Shown one piece after another: positions 12,729 to 20,862 of a stretch of 54,249 nt of DNA. Below the pieces are notes generated by a model that had not been told where the DNA came from, ran no database searches, and saw nothing but the letters and a program-made list of their open reading frames with translations. The position numbers and the translations under genes are program-made. This DNA is from a virus. The stretch spans positions 1 through 54,249 of the IMG/VR virus record IMGVR_UViG_3300027741_000085; one strand, given 5' to 3'. Numbering within the stretch: the first letter of the stretch is position 1; each line of letters opens with the position of its first letter.

Positions 12729-13054
12729 GAGGGTGGTAGTAGGCGTTGATCACAATGAGGGCCTCCGTAGTAGGAGGTGAAATTATCAAGTCGCCATGGC
12801 TCTAGGTGCTCGCGGTAGCGCAGGCATTTGTCTCTGATTGAGCACTGGTTATTCACGCAAAGCGGGGACTCGTCCGGTAAGGCGTCCGATGGCACACGGA
12901 AAACCATTGCCTGAAGCAAGCAGCCGTTGTTATTGACGGGACCGCCCACGACTTCACAGTCCCAACGGTCCAGCAGGGTATTGACCCGTGCTTGCAATCC
13001 GTTCGGCGTGGATGACGTAATGAGGGCGTAGCGTTGTTGGCGTAGGGTGCTCAT
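12725..13054 (-). CDS. DUF1737-like domain protein
   Basis: 109 aa from ATG 13054. Residues 8-47 (YALITSSTPNGLQARVNTLL, GG, QAMVF) fit DUF1737, a short domain with a strand-helix-strand look seen in bacteria and phages. The C-terminal half has two Cys pairs (CVNNQCSIRDKC) and may bind metal. Start lies beside a diverged inverted boundary motif (GAATTAGTCGTC). It is coupled to the downstream gene by ATGA. Role unknown. Confidence 0.55.
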   Translation of the reverse strand: MSTLRQQRYALITSSTPNGLQARVNTLLDRWDCEVVGGPVNNNGCLLQAMVFRVPSDALPDESPLCVNNQCSIRDKCLRYREHLEPWRLDNFTSYYGGPHCDQRLLPPS

Positions 13055-13067
13055 GAGAATTAGTCGT

Positions 13068-13646
13068 CTAAGCACGTCCACTTGCGCGAAGTTGAGCAAG
13101 TTTCGCGGCGGCCTCATCCAGTGGGGTGAAGTCATCTTTTCCACCGACTTCGACACGATCCCGGTATTTGTTGGGGAGTCGGCCCTTTAGCATAAGGGCA
13201 AGCAGGGTATCGCTGTATTCGCGCCCCTCTTCGAGAAGCTGGCCTTCTTTGCCAAATTTGGCGTAGGGGACACCTTCGACAGCGCGTATATACGCGGCAT
13301 CTTCTAGGGCATCACTGCCTTCCGTAAAGGCTTCATCCCATTCTCGGGCGAAATTCGGGTATTGTTTGTAATGATTGTAGGCTGTCTGGTAGGAAATGCC
13401 CGCTTTCTTGGTGGCTCCACGGACGGTGCGGCCTTCGCTCAAGGCCTCGATAAAGAGTGGATGCCAGGACGTAACGTGATGCACGCCCCGTCTGCCGTTC
13501 CCTCGCTTGACAGGTTGGACGGCTTTACGCGTGGAGCGTGCTTGAGACGCTGGAGGCGTTTTCGATTTGGGTGGGAGAGCCGCTTTAGATTTGGATTTGC
13601 CGGAACCCTTCTGAGCGGCTCCCGCCTGCTTGGATGGTTTCTTCAT
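13068..13646 (-). CDS. terS: Terminase small subunit-like DNA-binding protein
   Basis: 192 aa from the ATG at 13646 (a TTG upstream would add seven residues). A long Lys/Pro/Ala-rich N-terminus, then an HTH (ALSEGRTVRGATKKAGISYQ), a helical segment (FAREWDEAFTEGSDALEDAA) and a C-terminal MLKGRLPNKYRDRVE. This pattern is common in phage small terminase subunits, which recognise the packaging start on DNA. First gene of the minus-strand operon ending in terL. Confidence 0.7.
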   Translation of the reverse strand: MKKPSKQAGAAQKGSGKSKSKAALPPKSKTPPASQARSTRKAVQPVKRGNGRRGVHHVTSWHPLFIEALSEGRTVRGATKKAGISYQTAYNHYKQYPNFAREWDEAFTEGSDALEDAAYIRAVEGVPYAKFGKEGQLLEEGREYSDTLLALMLKGRLPNKYRDRVEVGGKDDFTPLDEAAAKLAQLRASGRA

Positions 13647-13677
13647 GGCTTTGGAGGATGCGGACAAAGAAACGTAT

Positions 13678-13690
13678 TGTCAACTAATTA
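13678..13690 (-). repeat. Boundary motif copy (TTGTCAACTAATT) between terS and portal
   Basis: Lies in the 47-bp divergent region; AATGTGC follows, as at the three internal virion protein genes. Confidence 0.65.
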
Positions 13691-13693
13691 TCA

Positions 13694-15784
13694 ATGTGCA
13701 AGACTTCGCCCGTGCATCCCGTCTTCACTCCTAGCACTCCTGAAAGCATCAAGGCCATGCCGCCACGGATGCCGATGCGCACGTCCCTGCTTTTGGATCG
13801 GCATAATGAGGACTTGCTCGTAAATTACTTTATGGAGCGGCATCAAGGTTGTCGTGATGCCTATGACGCGAGCAATCAAGGCCTGCTGAATCAACGCGCA
13901 GCCCCCGGCTTGGTCGGTGGCGTGATGGACTCGTGGATAGGGATTCGCCTCAAAGCAATGGCGCAATGGAAGGGAGATTTCTCTTGGAGAGCCACCATTC
14001 AGGATAGTGTTTACCAACTTTCCAACAAGAGCCTAAACACCGTGCGCCGCGTGATTCGTGCTGCTGCGGCTAAAGTCGTGGCGGACATCGTGGGAAGCGA
14101 TCCATTTTTTGGATTGATTCCACAAGGGCCGGAAGATGACCCGAAGCTTTGCCAAGACGTGGAACGCTGGGGACATGAACAGGCGCGCAAAGCGAATGCC
14201 CGCCACGTTTACAGGTCTGCCATTTTAGGCGCGCTCATTCGTGGGGAGAGTGTGGTGAAACGGCGCTACAACGTCCATGAAAGCAAGTGGGTGGAGCTCG
14301 TCGTTATCGCCCACACCGCCGAGGGCGAACCTATTGGTGATAGCAAGCGCGGCCCCATCTATCAGACAGATGATTTGATGCCTCATGCTTCTTTGAAGGG
14401 AGTGATGGTGTTGGTTCGAGATCCAGAGACGTTTCTTCCGCCAGATGTGAAATGGCTCGGGGTGCGGATGCCGCGCTCTGAAATCAATCAATCCATTGAA
14501 CTGGAGCAAGTTTACTGGTCTGACTTCTACTGCAACACGACGGAAGAGGACATTCATAAAGCGGACTACATCGGCCAGAGCGCGGATGTTAGCTACTACA
14601 CGATAGCGGACATGGTGCGTGGTCCGAATCTGCTAGACCCTGCGGCGGCACAAGAACTTTTGGATGCTGTAAAAAATCAGCAAACTTCCGTGCAGTCTCA
14701 GAAGTCTCTGCCTGATGCGAAGAAAGGCGAGGACGTAACCCGCCGAGGTAATCTGAAACTGCCTGCGGGTTACATTATCGAAAGTTACGGACGAGTGGAT
14801 GCCGATGGCGATGGTTCCGCCGAAGAAATCTTTGCGGTGATTGAGAAAAATACGGGGCGTCCAGTGTTCTACGATTATCTGAACGCCGTGTTTAAGGACA
14901 AGAAACGGCCTTTTGATGTCATTCGCACGGACCCTGTAGAGGGGCGATGGTATGGCACAGGGCTATACGAAGCGAATGCGCCGCTGAATGAGTTTATTGA
15001 GTTACTGTTCAATCGTATCAACCTGCGTTGCTCCAATGGTGGGCGCATCAACTTCAGTAACCCGCAAGCGACTAAAGAAACGGCTGCGGGTGAAAAGATC
15101 AGCTTTGGTAATCCCACGAAGAATTACACGTTGAACGATGGATTTACGAAGGATGATGCTTACTCCTACGTAATCGCCCCGGAGATCGACGAGAAAGCGA
15201 CGGCGCTCATGCAGATGTGCCTGCAAGCCATCCAGCTAGAGACGGGTGAGATAACCGCCGGCGATGGAAACCTGAGCGGCTTACCGTCCACTAATCTGGC
15301 GACGGGCATTCGCTCACTGGAACGGCAAGCGGCGTCTCTCATGAAGGACATGCTCATGACGCTAAGCCAAGGCGTCAGCGATAGCATGGAAGGCTTTTTG
15401 AGCTATTGCATTGCCTACATGAACGAGGAAGAAGCGTTCAACGTGATGCAGGCGGATGCGCCTAAACTGATCCAGCTCAAGCGGCAGGACGTTCAAAAGC
15501 TGAAGTATCTCTTCCGCTTATTGCTTACCCCATCTCGTGGCGACGAATTACTCGAGGCTAGCAAGCAGCGTATCGACATCGCTACGCAGTATCACGAGTT
15601 GCTGATTACTAACCCCAGCGCTGCGGCTTCCATGCGTTCTTTGTTCATTCAAGAACTTACGGCTTTAGAGACGCAGGACATTGATACCATTCTTCCTCCG
15701 GTCGTGCTGCCGCCACAAGGTGGGGCGTTGCCGCCAGAGTCAACGTCACAGCCTCAACCAACCGAACAAGCGCAAGCAGTTTAA
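13694..15784 (+). CDS. Portal protein
   Basis: 696 aa, the size of portals in P22- and N4-like short-tailed phages. The head-proximal core has helices and strands typical of portals, including RVDADGDGSAEEIFAVI and PVEGRWYGTGLYEANAPLNE (the lipid-like crown/wing region), and a Pro/Gln-rich tail. It forms the dodecameric ring through which DNA enters and leaves. Start: ATG 13694 lies within the extended motif found before virion genes, so a later Met (about residue 22 or 25) is possible. Confidence 0.85.
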   Translation: MCKTSPVHPVFTPSTPESIKAMPPRMPMRTSLLLDRHNEDLLVNYFMERHQGCRDAYDASNQGLLNQRAAPGLVGGVMDSWIGIRLKAMAQWKGDFSWRATIQDSVYQLSNKSLNTVRRVIRAAAAKVVADIVGSDPFFGLIPQGPEDDPKLCQDVERWGHEQARKANARHVYRSAILGALIRGESVVKRRYNVHESKWVELVVIAHTAEGEPIGDSKRGPIYQTDDLMPHASLKGVMVLVRDPETFLPPDVKWLGVRMPRSEINQSIELEQVYWSDFYCNTTEEDIHKADYIGQSADVSYYTIADMVRGPNLLDPAAAQELLDAVKNQQTSVQSQKSLPDAKKGEDVTRRGNLKLPAGYIIESYGRVDADGDGSAEEIFAVIEKNTGRPVFYDYLNAVFKDKKRPFDVIRTDPVEGRWYGTGLYEANAPLNEFIELLFNRINLRCSNGGRINFSNPQATKETAAGEKISFGNPTKNYTLNDGFTKDDAYSYVIAPEIDEKATALMQMCLQAIQLETGEITAGDGNLSGLPSTNLATGIRSLERQAASLMKDMLMTLSQGVSDSMEGFLSYCIAYMNEEEAFNVMQADAPKLIQLKRQDVQKLKYLFRLLLTPSRGDELLEASKQRIDIATQYHELLITNPSAAASMRSLFIQELTALETQDIDTILPPVVLPPQGGALPPESTSQPQPTEQAQAV

Positions 15785-15796
15785 CTTTTATTTATC

Positions 15797-16303
15797 ATGA
15801 CGACGCAAGAAGTTACTGACCTTACTGCCGCTTCTAATCGCGTTACAAGCTTATCGTTAAGCTTGGTGAATGCGAAGCGTCTAAAAATACAAGTGATTGA
15901 TGCTTATGGCGCTTTGGCCATCAATTTGGTAAGTTCACAAACGGTTTCTGATCTTGGTTCCAACTACAGTTCTGTCTTCGCTGAAGTCTTTCAAGAGGTT
16001 TCAGCTTACCCTGCAAATGGGGCGATTACTCTGGCGTCAGGAGTCGTCAAGCTCAGCAAAACCAGTGCAGGGGCATACACTTTAGCCGCGCCTACCACCG
16101 CACAAGATGACATGTATTTGATCATTTTTACGAGCACTGCTTTCGCTCATGTCATCACAGCTACAGGCCTGCTTGATGATGGAACCGCAACCCCAAAAAA
16201 TACGGCTACTTTTGCTGCGACGGTCGGTAGTAGTCTAACTCTGCAAGCAAGCAGTGGAAAATGGAAAATGCTTAACAAAAACAATTGCACCATTGCCAGT
16301 TAA
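15797..16303 (+). CDS. Small virion protein with beta domain (paralog 1)
   Basis: 168 aa. From about residue 75: GAITLASGVVKLSKTSAGAY, TLAAPT and a terminal GKWKMLNKNNCTIAS. This repeats in the next gene. The pattern is a common beta-rich domain in head-decoration or head-fibre proteins of phages. The N-terminal half differs between paralogs and may bind the capsid or portal. Confidence 0.6.
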   Translation: MTTQEVTDLTAASNRVTSLSLSLVNAKRLKIQVIDAYGALAINLVSSQTVSDLGSNYSSVFAEVFQEVSAYPANGAITLASGVVKLSKTSAGAYTLAAPTTAQDDMYLIIFTSTAFAHVITATGLLDDGTATPKNTATFAATVGSSLTLQASSGKWKMLNKNNCTIAS

Positions 16304-16348
16304 TTAAATCATCACTCCTCAGTATCCTAACCTCAAACTCACATTGCC

Positions 16349-16837
16349 ATGCCAACTCTATCCCAAGTCTTCTCAGCAATCGCTTACCAAGTCACCGGTA
16401 AAGGTGACAATCCCCGTGTGGAACGGTCAACCCTGGCTCATGCTGTATGCAGCGGCACGGGTGTCTTGCTCCTGAACTTCTGGAACTTCACCAGCACGAT
16501 TCTGGCGCGGGCTTACCTGCAAACCATGGACATCACGGCTTACTCCGCTGATGGTGCGATCACTGTCCAAACGAGTGCGGTGAATCTGAACAAATCAAGC
16601 ATTGGTGCTTACACTTTAGCAGCTCCGACGGCTGCGCAAGATGGGGTTCAGCTTGAAATCTTTGCAGGCACTGCCTTTGCTCACGTCATTACGGCTACCG
16701 GTTTACTTCAGGACGGTGTGACAGGTGGCGCTAAGAATACGGCTACGTTTGGGGCGTTTGTTGGGGCAGGTCTGACGTTGCTCGCCTCGGGCGGCAAATG
16801 GATCGTTCTGAGCAAGAACGTCTGCACCATCGCTTAA
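16349..16837 (+). CDS. Small virion protein with beta domain (paralog 2)
   Basis: 162 aa, sharing the C-terminal beta domain with the previous gene (GAYTLAAPTAAQDG, AFAHVITATGLL, GKWIVLSKNVCTIA), while the N-terminal 65 residues differ. This suggests domain duplication with exchange of the anchoring half. Role as above. Confidence 0.6.
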   Translation: MPTLSQVFSAIAYQVTGKGDNPRVERSTLAHAVCSGTGVLLLNFWNFTSTILARAYLQTMDITAYSADGAITVQTSAVNLNKSSIGAYTLAAPTAAQDGVQLEIFAGTAFAHVITATGLLQDGVTGGAKNTATFGAFVGAGLTLLASGGKWIVLSKNVCTIA

Positions 16838-16848
16838 TCCGCATCTGC

Positions 16849-17121
16849 ATGAGTGAGGATCTCCCAATCTTCTCAGATCTTAGCAGGCATGACCGCCTGC
16901 GGTTGCTTCGGGAACTCCAGTCCACCAAGGGCTGGAGTGTCTTTTTGCAACCGTATCTTGCCCGCAGAGAAGAGACGGCCTTGCAGAATGTCCGCACGGC
17001 TAAGGCTGGCGATGACCTGCTCGTAGCGAGGGAAACATGGAAGTTCCTAGAATCTCTTACCAATCTGGTATCGGACACGATTAATACGCTGGAGGTAGAA
17101 GAGGCGCAGGAGCGCACATAG
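16849..17121 (+). CDS. Small helical hypothetical protein
   Basis: 90 aa from ATG 16849. Highly charged, helical, coiled-coil-like in the C-terminal half (ARETWKFLESLTNLVSDTIN). No family recognised. It lies within the virion cluster and may be a chaperone or assembly factor. Confidence 0.5.
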   Translation: MSEDLPIFSDLSRHDRLRLLRELQSTKGWSVFLQPYLARREETALQNVRTAKAGDDLLVARETWKFLESLTNLVSDTINTLEVEEAQERT

Positions 17122-17138
17122 TATTTGACCGAAACAAT

Positions 17139-17154
17139 AATTAGTTGACTATCC
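17139..17154 (+). repeat. Boundary motif copy (AATTAGTTGACTATCC)
   Basis: Directly before the ATG at 17158 with only a few pyrimidine/A bases between. Confidence 0.65.
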
Positions 17155-17157
17155 ATC

Positions 17158-17439
17158 ATGGCTGAATCCGCTGCACTCTCCACTTCGTCCGGCCCTATTT
17201 TCACCATCGCTCAAGGTGCGGTCGGTGTGCTCATCCAAAATGATAGCGGGATAGACTGCCGGTTTAACATCGATTCTCCTGCCGCTAATAGTGGCGCTAC
17301 GAAAGGTGTCCGCATCAAAGATGGAGAGGCTATTTCTCTGTCTTGGCCGCTGCCGCTGACACGCTCGAAGCAAATTCATGGCATAGCCGCAAGCGGCACA
17401 CCAACGCTGACGATTTTGCAACTACCGACGGGTGAATAA
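17158..17439 (+). CDS. Small virion-cluster beta protein
   Basis: 93 aa, Ser/Ala/Ile-rich, alternating hydrophobic pattern (IFTIAQGAVGVLIQNDSG) suggestive of a small beta-sandwich of the type used as head or fibre decoration. No cysteine motif, no signal sequence. Family not recognised. Confidence 0.45.
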   Translation: MAESAALSTSSGPIFTIAQGAVGVLIQNDSGIDCRFNIDSPAANSGATKGVRIKDGEAISLSWPLPLTRSKQIHGIAASGTPTLTILQLPTGE

Positions 17440-17447
17440 CAGCTTTT

Positions 17448-18299
17448 ATGAACGTCGCCTTTTATCCCAAGAAGCATACGATTGTCGGCAGCAGTGTCGC
17501 CAGTTTTGCGCCGCAGGGGTTTAAAGGGATTTTGGATGCTTACGCCTCATCCATTTATGATGCATGGGATGTGCAACGAAGACTCTTAGTTACATCTCCC
17601 GTGAACCTAATACGGGTGCGGCGTAGTTTGGATAGTTTGGAGACGGATATAGGGACAAGCGGCGGCAATCTTGATACTACAGCGTTACTTGCATGGACAG
17701 GCTCAGGAAGTGGTTATGTCACGAAGCTGTATGGCACAACAGGAGATCTTGTTCAAGCGACGGCAGCACGGCAGTTGAGAATTGTCAATGCAGGCTCGCT
17801 AGTGACCGATTCCAGCGGACGCCCGACCATGGAATATCCAAGCGCTGGAGTGTTTAATTACATACTGTCCATCACAGCCACGGCTACATTCACGCAGTTC
17901 ATTACCTGCCAGCCTGTTAGCACAACGGGAACAACTACTTTTGGCGGTTCATTCCGAACTGGAGACTTGGACCTTTGGGGTGTTGGAATGACAAGCACTA
18001 ACTGGCTAGCCATTAATTCAGTGTATGCTTATTCTATCACTTTAGCTGGAGCCGCAGCCGGATCAAGGAAAGCTATTGGAAGCGCTTTTAGATCATTGTC
18101 TAGCATCGTCACATGGAACTTACGTGAAGGTGCAAATAACGGCACAACAACGTTTAGCGGGAACTCTACGGGATCGAGTGTTCAGCTTGGCAGAACAGGG
18201 GCGGGCCGCAGTGGAGATAAAATCAGCGGCATTGTTCATTCTAATTCATTTTTATCCAACACCACAATGGACGCCATTAATACCATTTTAGCTGCTTAA
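17448..18299 (+). CDS. AbfB/LamG-like fibre or receptor-binding protein
   Basis: 283 aa. Residues 30-125 (AWDVQRRLLVT, NLIRVRRSLDSLETDIG, LDTTALLAWTGSGSGYVTKL, QLRIVNAG) match the beta-sandwich domain related to fungal arabinofuranosidase B and LamG lectin domains, which recurs in phage tail and head fibres. The C-terminal half is Ser/Thr/Gly-rich beta. Probable role: carbohydrate binding at the host surface. Enzymatic activity is not implied. Confidence 0.65.
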   Translation: MNVAFYPKKHTIVGSSVASFAPQGFKGILDAYASSIYDAWDVQRRLLVTSPVNLIRVRRSLDSLETDIGTSGGNLDTTALLAWTGSGSGYVTKLYGTTGDLVQATAARQLRIVNAGSLVTDSSGRPTMEYPSAGVFNYILSITATATFTQFITCQPVSTTGTTTFGGSFRTGDLDLWGVGMTSTNWLAINSVYAYSITLAGAAAGSRKAIGSAFRSLSSIVTWNLREGANNGTTTFSGNSTGSSVQLGRTGAGRSGDKISGIVHSNSFLSNTTMDAINTILAA

Positions 18300-18301
18300 T
18301 C

Positions 18302-18706
18302 ATGATCCGCTACATCCCAACCTCTGGTTCTAACACGGCTGCATTACTCAGTGATGCGCTGTGGGCGCTTACTGTGCCAGAAGATTTACGGGGTGATAAT
18401 ACCACGTCGAAGATGTTCGCTTCCATCGTCTGCCTAGACCAAAGCGTTTGGCTGGAAGTGAATACGGAGTTTGATATTCCCGTTCATGCGCAAGCGGTGC
18501 TGAATGGCCTGGCTGACATCCTTCAGCCGTGGATCAACAGCGCTTTGTTACCTGCGGACACGAACACGATTCTGGCAGCGTTCATCGAATCCAAACGCGG
18601 CCAACGGCTTGTCGTCTATGACGCTTTCCCGCAGCTCTTCAAAGATCAAAGCAAGACGTATGATGAGCTTGTAGCTCTCGGACTCCTTCACTCTTCTGAT
18701 CTGTGA
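18302..18706 (+). CDS. Hypothetical virion-cluster protein
   Basis: 134 aa, no recognised domain; hydrophobic helices alternate with acidic loops (SALLPADTNTILAAFIESKRG). It begins two bases after the preceding stop. The stop shares one base with the next start (TGATG). Likely part of the fibre/protease group, function unknown. Confidence 0.5.
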   Translation: MIRYIPTSGSNTAALLSDALWALTVPEDLRGDNTTSKMFASIVCLDQSVWLEVNTEFDIPVHAQAVLNGLADILQPWINSALLPADTNTILAAFIESKRGQRLVVYDAFPQLFKDQSKTYDELVALGLLHSSDL

Positions 18707-19176
18707 TGAAGATTTACCACTATCTCCCCAGAGGACCATTTCAAACGCTGGACGGCTACGATGCTGCGCTTGCGCTCAGGGATGCCCTTAAGCGATGGGA
18801 GAAAAGCGGATTAGTAAAGTTTATCGAAGGCACTGGAGAGAATCAGCTTGTCTTTGAGTTTGGTGAACTGGACGAGGCTGTAGTTGCTCATACCTACCTA
18901 CCCGAACGCCAAGGCGATGCGACGAAGATTGTTTTGAACGACGAGAAGGTTTGGAGTCTTGCCACGGGTATCTGGAACGTCTTTACGTTTGGAGCCGTGA
19001 ATACGGTCGCCGTGATCGGTCATGAAGTAGGCCATGCGTTAGGCTTTCAACACGCCCCGCCAGATGTGGCGAGTGTCATGGTGCATAACGATGACAAGGC
19101 CCGTGTGTATCAATCCAGATACCCGACGGCCTATGATTACCGAGTCTTGGAACTTTCACAATTGGATGCGTCATGA
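18706..19176 (+). CDS. Matrixin-like zinc metalloprotease
   Basis: 156 aa from ATG 18706. Zinc site HEVGHALGFQH (HExxHxxGxxH) near residues 106-116 followed by a Met-turn-like SVMVH. The N-terminal half (YHYLPRGPFQTLDGYDAALA) resembles the start of matrixin catalytic domains. No signal peptide or propeptide, so it may act inside the cell or in the virion, for example in prohead or fibre maturation. It is coupled to both neighbours. Confidence 0.75.
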   Translation: MKIYHYLPRGPFQTLDGYDAALALRDALKRWEKSGLVKFIEGTGENQLVFEFGELDEAVVAHTYLPERQGDATKIVLNDEKVWSLATGIWNVFTFGAVNTVAVIGHEVGHALGFQHAPPDVASVMVHNDDKARVYQSRYPTAYDYRVLELSQLDAS

Positions 19177-19334
19177 GTTACCCCTCACCCGCAGATTCTA
19201 ACACTCAGCATGGATGCGCTTTGTTCGCATTTATGCTGATTGTGGCGGCTGCGGTGCTTTGCGCCTTGTGCGCTGCGGGAGATGCAGGCGTGAAGTCACA
19301 GGAACTACCACACATTACCATTTTACCCCAATGA
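19173..19334 (+). CDS. Small single-pass membrane protein
   Basis: 53 aa, with a hydrophobic stretch of about 20 residues (CALFAFMLIVAAAVLCALCA) at positions 15-34 and a polar C-terminus. Start overlaps the upstream stop (ATGA) and its stop overlaps the next start (ATGA), placing it in a tightly coupled lysis-type cluster. Holin, antiholin or pinholin-like role possible. Confidence 0.55.
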   Translation: MSYPSPADSNTQHGCALFAFMLIVAAAVLCALCAAGDAGVKSQELPHITILPQ

Positions 19335-19675
19335 CTGCTATCGCCCGCTCTATTTATAACGACATCCCGGCTTGGATTGTGCGAGGAATTATCATCGCTT
19401 TTGGTGGCTTAACTTTTGGGTATGTCGTCTTTTGGTCAGACGACCATAATGATTCACGATACATCAAACAGATGGATTGGAAGCGTGAGCATGATCGCGA
19501 TGTAGACATTCAGAAAGACAGTTCAGACAGGCTTAAGGCCGTGGAACACGCGCAACGTTCTAACGAACTGGTAAACATGTCTGTTTCTAAGGATCTGAGT
19601 TCCCTCAAAGAAGGGCAAGGACGTTTAGAAAAGCATCTCGAAGAAATAAGCATGTCGTTAAAATCCAAGCCATGA
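19331..19675 (+). CDS. i-spanin-like membrane protein with coiled coil
   Basis: 114 aa from ATG 19331. One N-terminal transmembrane segment (about residues 18-34, IIIAFGGLTFGYVVFW), then a charged region and a heptad-like coiled coil to the C-terminus (LKEGQGRLEKHLEEISMSLK). This is the layout of an i-spanin, and a small lipoprotein gene follows with an ATGA overlap. Together they would bridge inner and outer membranes at lysis. No sequence family recognised, so the call is architectural. Confidence 0.5.
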   Translation: MTAIARSIYNDIPAWIVRGIIIAFGGLTFGYVVFWSDDHNDSRYIKQMDWKREHDRDVDIQKDSSDRLKAVEHAQRSNELVNMSVSKDLSSLKEGQGRLEKHLEEISMSLKSKP

Positions 19676-19869
19676 GAACGCTGCTTCCCTTTCTTTTCAT
19701 TTTGAGCGCGTGCTCATCCCCTCCACTGCCGCCGCATGTGATCCAATACAGCGGGAAAGGCACGCTAACGGTGACGGTGCAACGGGACCAAGCCAATAAC
19801 ATCTTTACCTCATGGGGCGAGAGCCTCGGAGGAATCGCTAAACAACTGCTACCCTTCATCGGATTATGA
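19672..19869 (+). CDS. o-spanin-like lipoprotein
   Basis: 65 aa with signal peptide and lipobox FILSACSSPPLPP (Cys at about residue 14), giving a Pro-rich start of a short mature protein of some 50 residues. Coupled to the preceding coiled-coil membrane protein by ATGA, and to the next gene likewise. Size and order fit a two-component spanin. A Gram-negative host is implied if correct. Confidence 0.55.
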   Translation: MRTLLPFLFILSACSSPPLPPHVIQYSGKGTLTVTVQRDQANNIFTSWGESLGGIAKQLLPFIGL

Positions 19870-20300
19870 ACTTCTTCCAGAAAGCTGAACAAGAAATCCT
19901 TGCGATTTATCACAAGATGCTGACCCCAGGCAATGAGGCGATCATCATTGGTCAGATTGCCTTGGTGAATAAAAATCCAGACACAGCTAATAAGCTGGGG
20001 GATGAAAAGCATTTCATTCTTGCGAGCATCGTCGCTGAACTGCTGTCTATCTCAGAAGCGGTGGCGCATACGTTGGTGAAGATCGTTTTCCAACGAGTCG
20101 AAGAGAAATCGCCAGAAATCTTGAAGCCGTTGGAAAAGCAGATTGAAGACGCGGCTCAAGCTTCGGTGACAAGTGCTGCGGCACAGGCTGAGGCCAAGCT
20201 AACGACCAACCCTTTAGCCGCTATCGCTACAGCGCCCGCTCCAACATCGCCCCCAACGGAAACAGTCGCCCCTGGTGCTGACCCCGTGGGAAAACCTTAA
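19866..20300 (+). CDS. Hypothetical helical protein with Pro/Ala tail
   Basis: 144 aa; amphipathic helices (FQKAEQEILAIYHKMLT), then an Ala/Gln-rich region and a Pro/Thr/Ala-rich tail. No signal or membrane segment. Located in the lysis cluster. Function unknown. Confidence 0.5.
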   Translation: MNFFQKAEQEILAIYHKMLTPGNEAIIIGQIALVNKNPDTANKLGDEKHFILASIVAELLSISEAVAHTLVKIVFQRVEEKSPEILKPLEKQIEDAAQASVTSAAAQAEAKLTTNPLAAIATAPAPTSPPTETVAPGADPVGKP

Positions 20301-20320
20301 CCCTGTCGCCATTTGCGCGG

Positions 20321-20473
20321 ATGGCAGGGTGGATCAAGCAAGCAAGGTTGAGTTTAGCGGCGCTCATTGCGCCGAGTGCTCCTAAACCGCAAAATGGAGC
20401 GATGCTAAACCGAGTCATTCAAGATCAAACGGAGATTGTGCCACGGAAGAAATTGGAACCCTTAGCCACCTGA
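20321..20473 (+). CDS. Small basic hypothetical protein
   Basis: 50 aa, basic, starting MAGWIKQARLSLAALIAPSA with a weakly hydrophobic stretch and ending in KKLEPLAT. Too short for a family call. The frame is intact and ends three bases before the holin-like gene. Confidence 0.4.
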   Translation: MAGWIKQARLSLAALIAPSAPKPQNGAMLNRVIQDQTEIVPRKKLEPLAT

Positions 20474-20476
20474 CTT

Positions 20477-20788
20477 ATGCCTATCATCGAATCCCTTGAG
20501 AACCGCGCTCTTCAATGGGCGTTTCAGAAATACTTGCTCAATGCTTTGCGGCATTGGAAGACAACGTTGGCGGGCGTGATCACGCTCATTTCCGCTCTCG
20601 GGATGACGTTGAATTATGTGCAGCAATGCATTGCTAATCCTAGCGCGCTTGATGTCGCCCACATCGGCAGCATTGGCACGGTGTATGCCATTGCGTTTGG
20701 GCTTATCAGCGGGAAAGACATGGGCACTACAGACGTGGCTTTTGATAGCAACGGTTTAGCAATCCCTAAAGGTGAGACAGTGAAATAA
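20477..20788 (+). CDS. Holin-like membrane protein
   Basis: 103 aa with two hydrophobic segments (about residues 31-50 TTLAGVITLISALGMTLNYV and 64-77 IGTVYAIAFGLIS), then GKDMGTTD. The ending G-L-I-x-x-K-D is common in phage holins after the last membrane helix. It lies two genes before a cell-wall hydrolase-like gene, the usual holin-endolysin order. Confidence 0.6.
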   Translation: MPIIESLENRALQWAFQKYLLNALRHWKTTLAGVITLISALGMTLNYVQQCIANPSALDVAHIGSIGTVYAIAFGLISGKDMGTTDVAFDSNGLAIPKGETVK

Positions 20789-20790
20789 CG

Positions 20791-20862
20791 ATGTTTGAAT
20801 GGCTAAGTAAAATCGAAGACGCTCCCCTGCCACCTCCTACCCGTGAGGACATCTATGGATAA
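20791..20862 (+). CDS. Very short ORF before the hydrolase
   Basis: 23 codons (MFEWLSKIEDAPLPPPTRED and three more). Overlaps the start of the next gene by eight bases and places a GAGG ribosome site before it. It may serve as a translational leader. Doubtful as a protein. Confidence 0.3.
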   Translation: MFEWLSKIEDAPLPPPTREDIYG

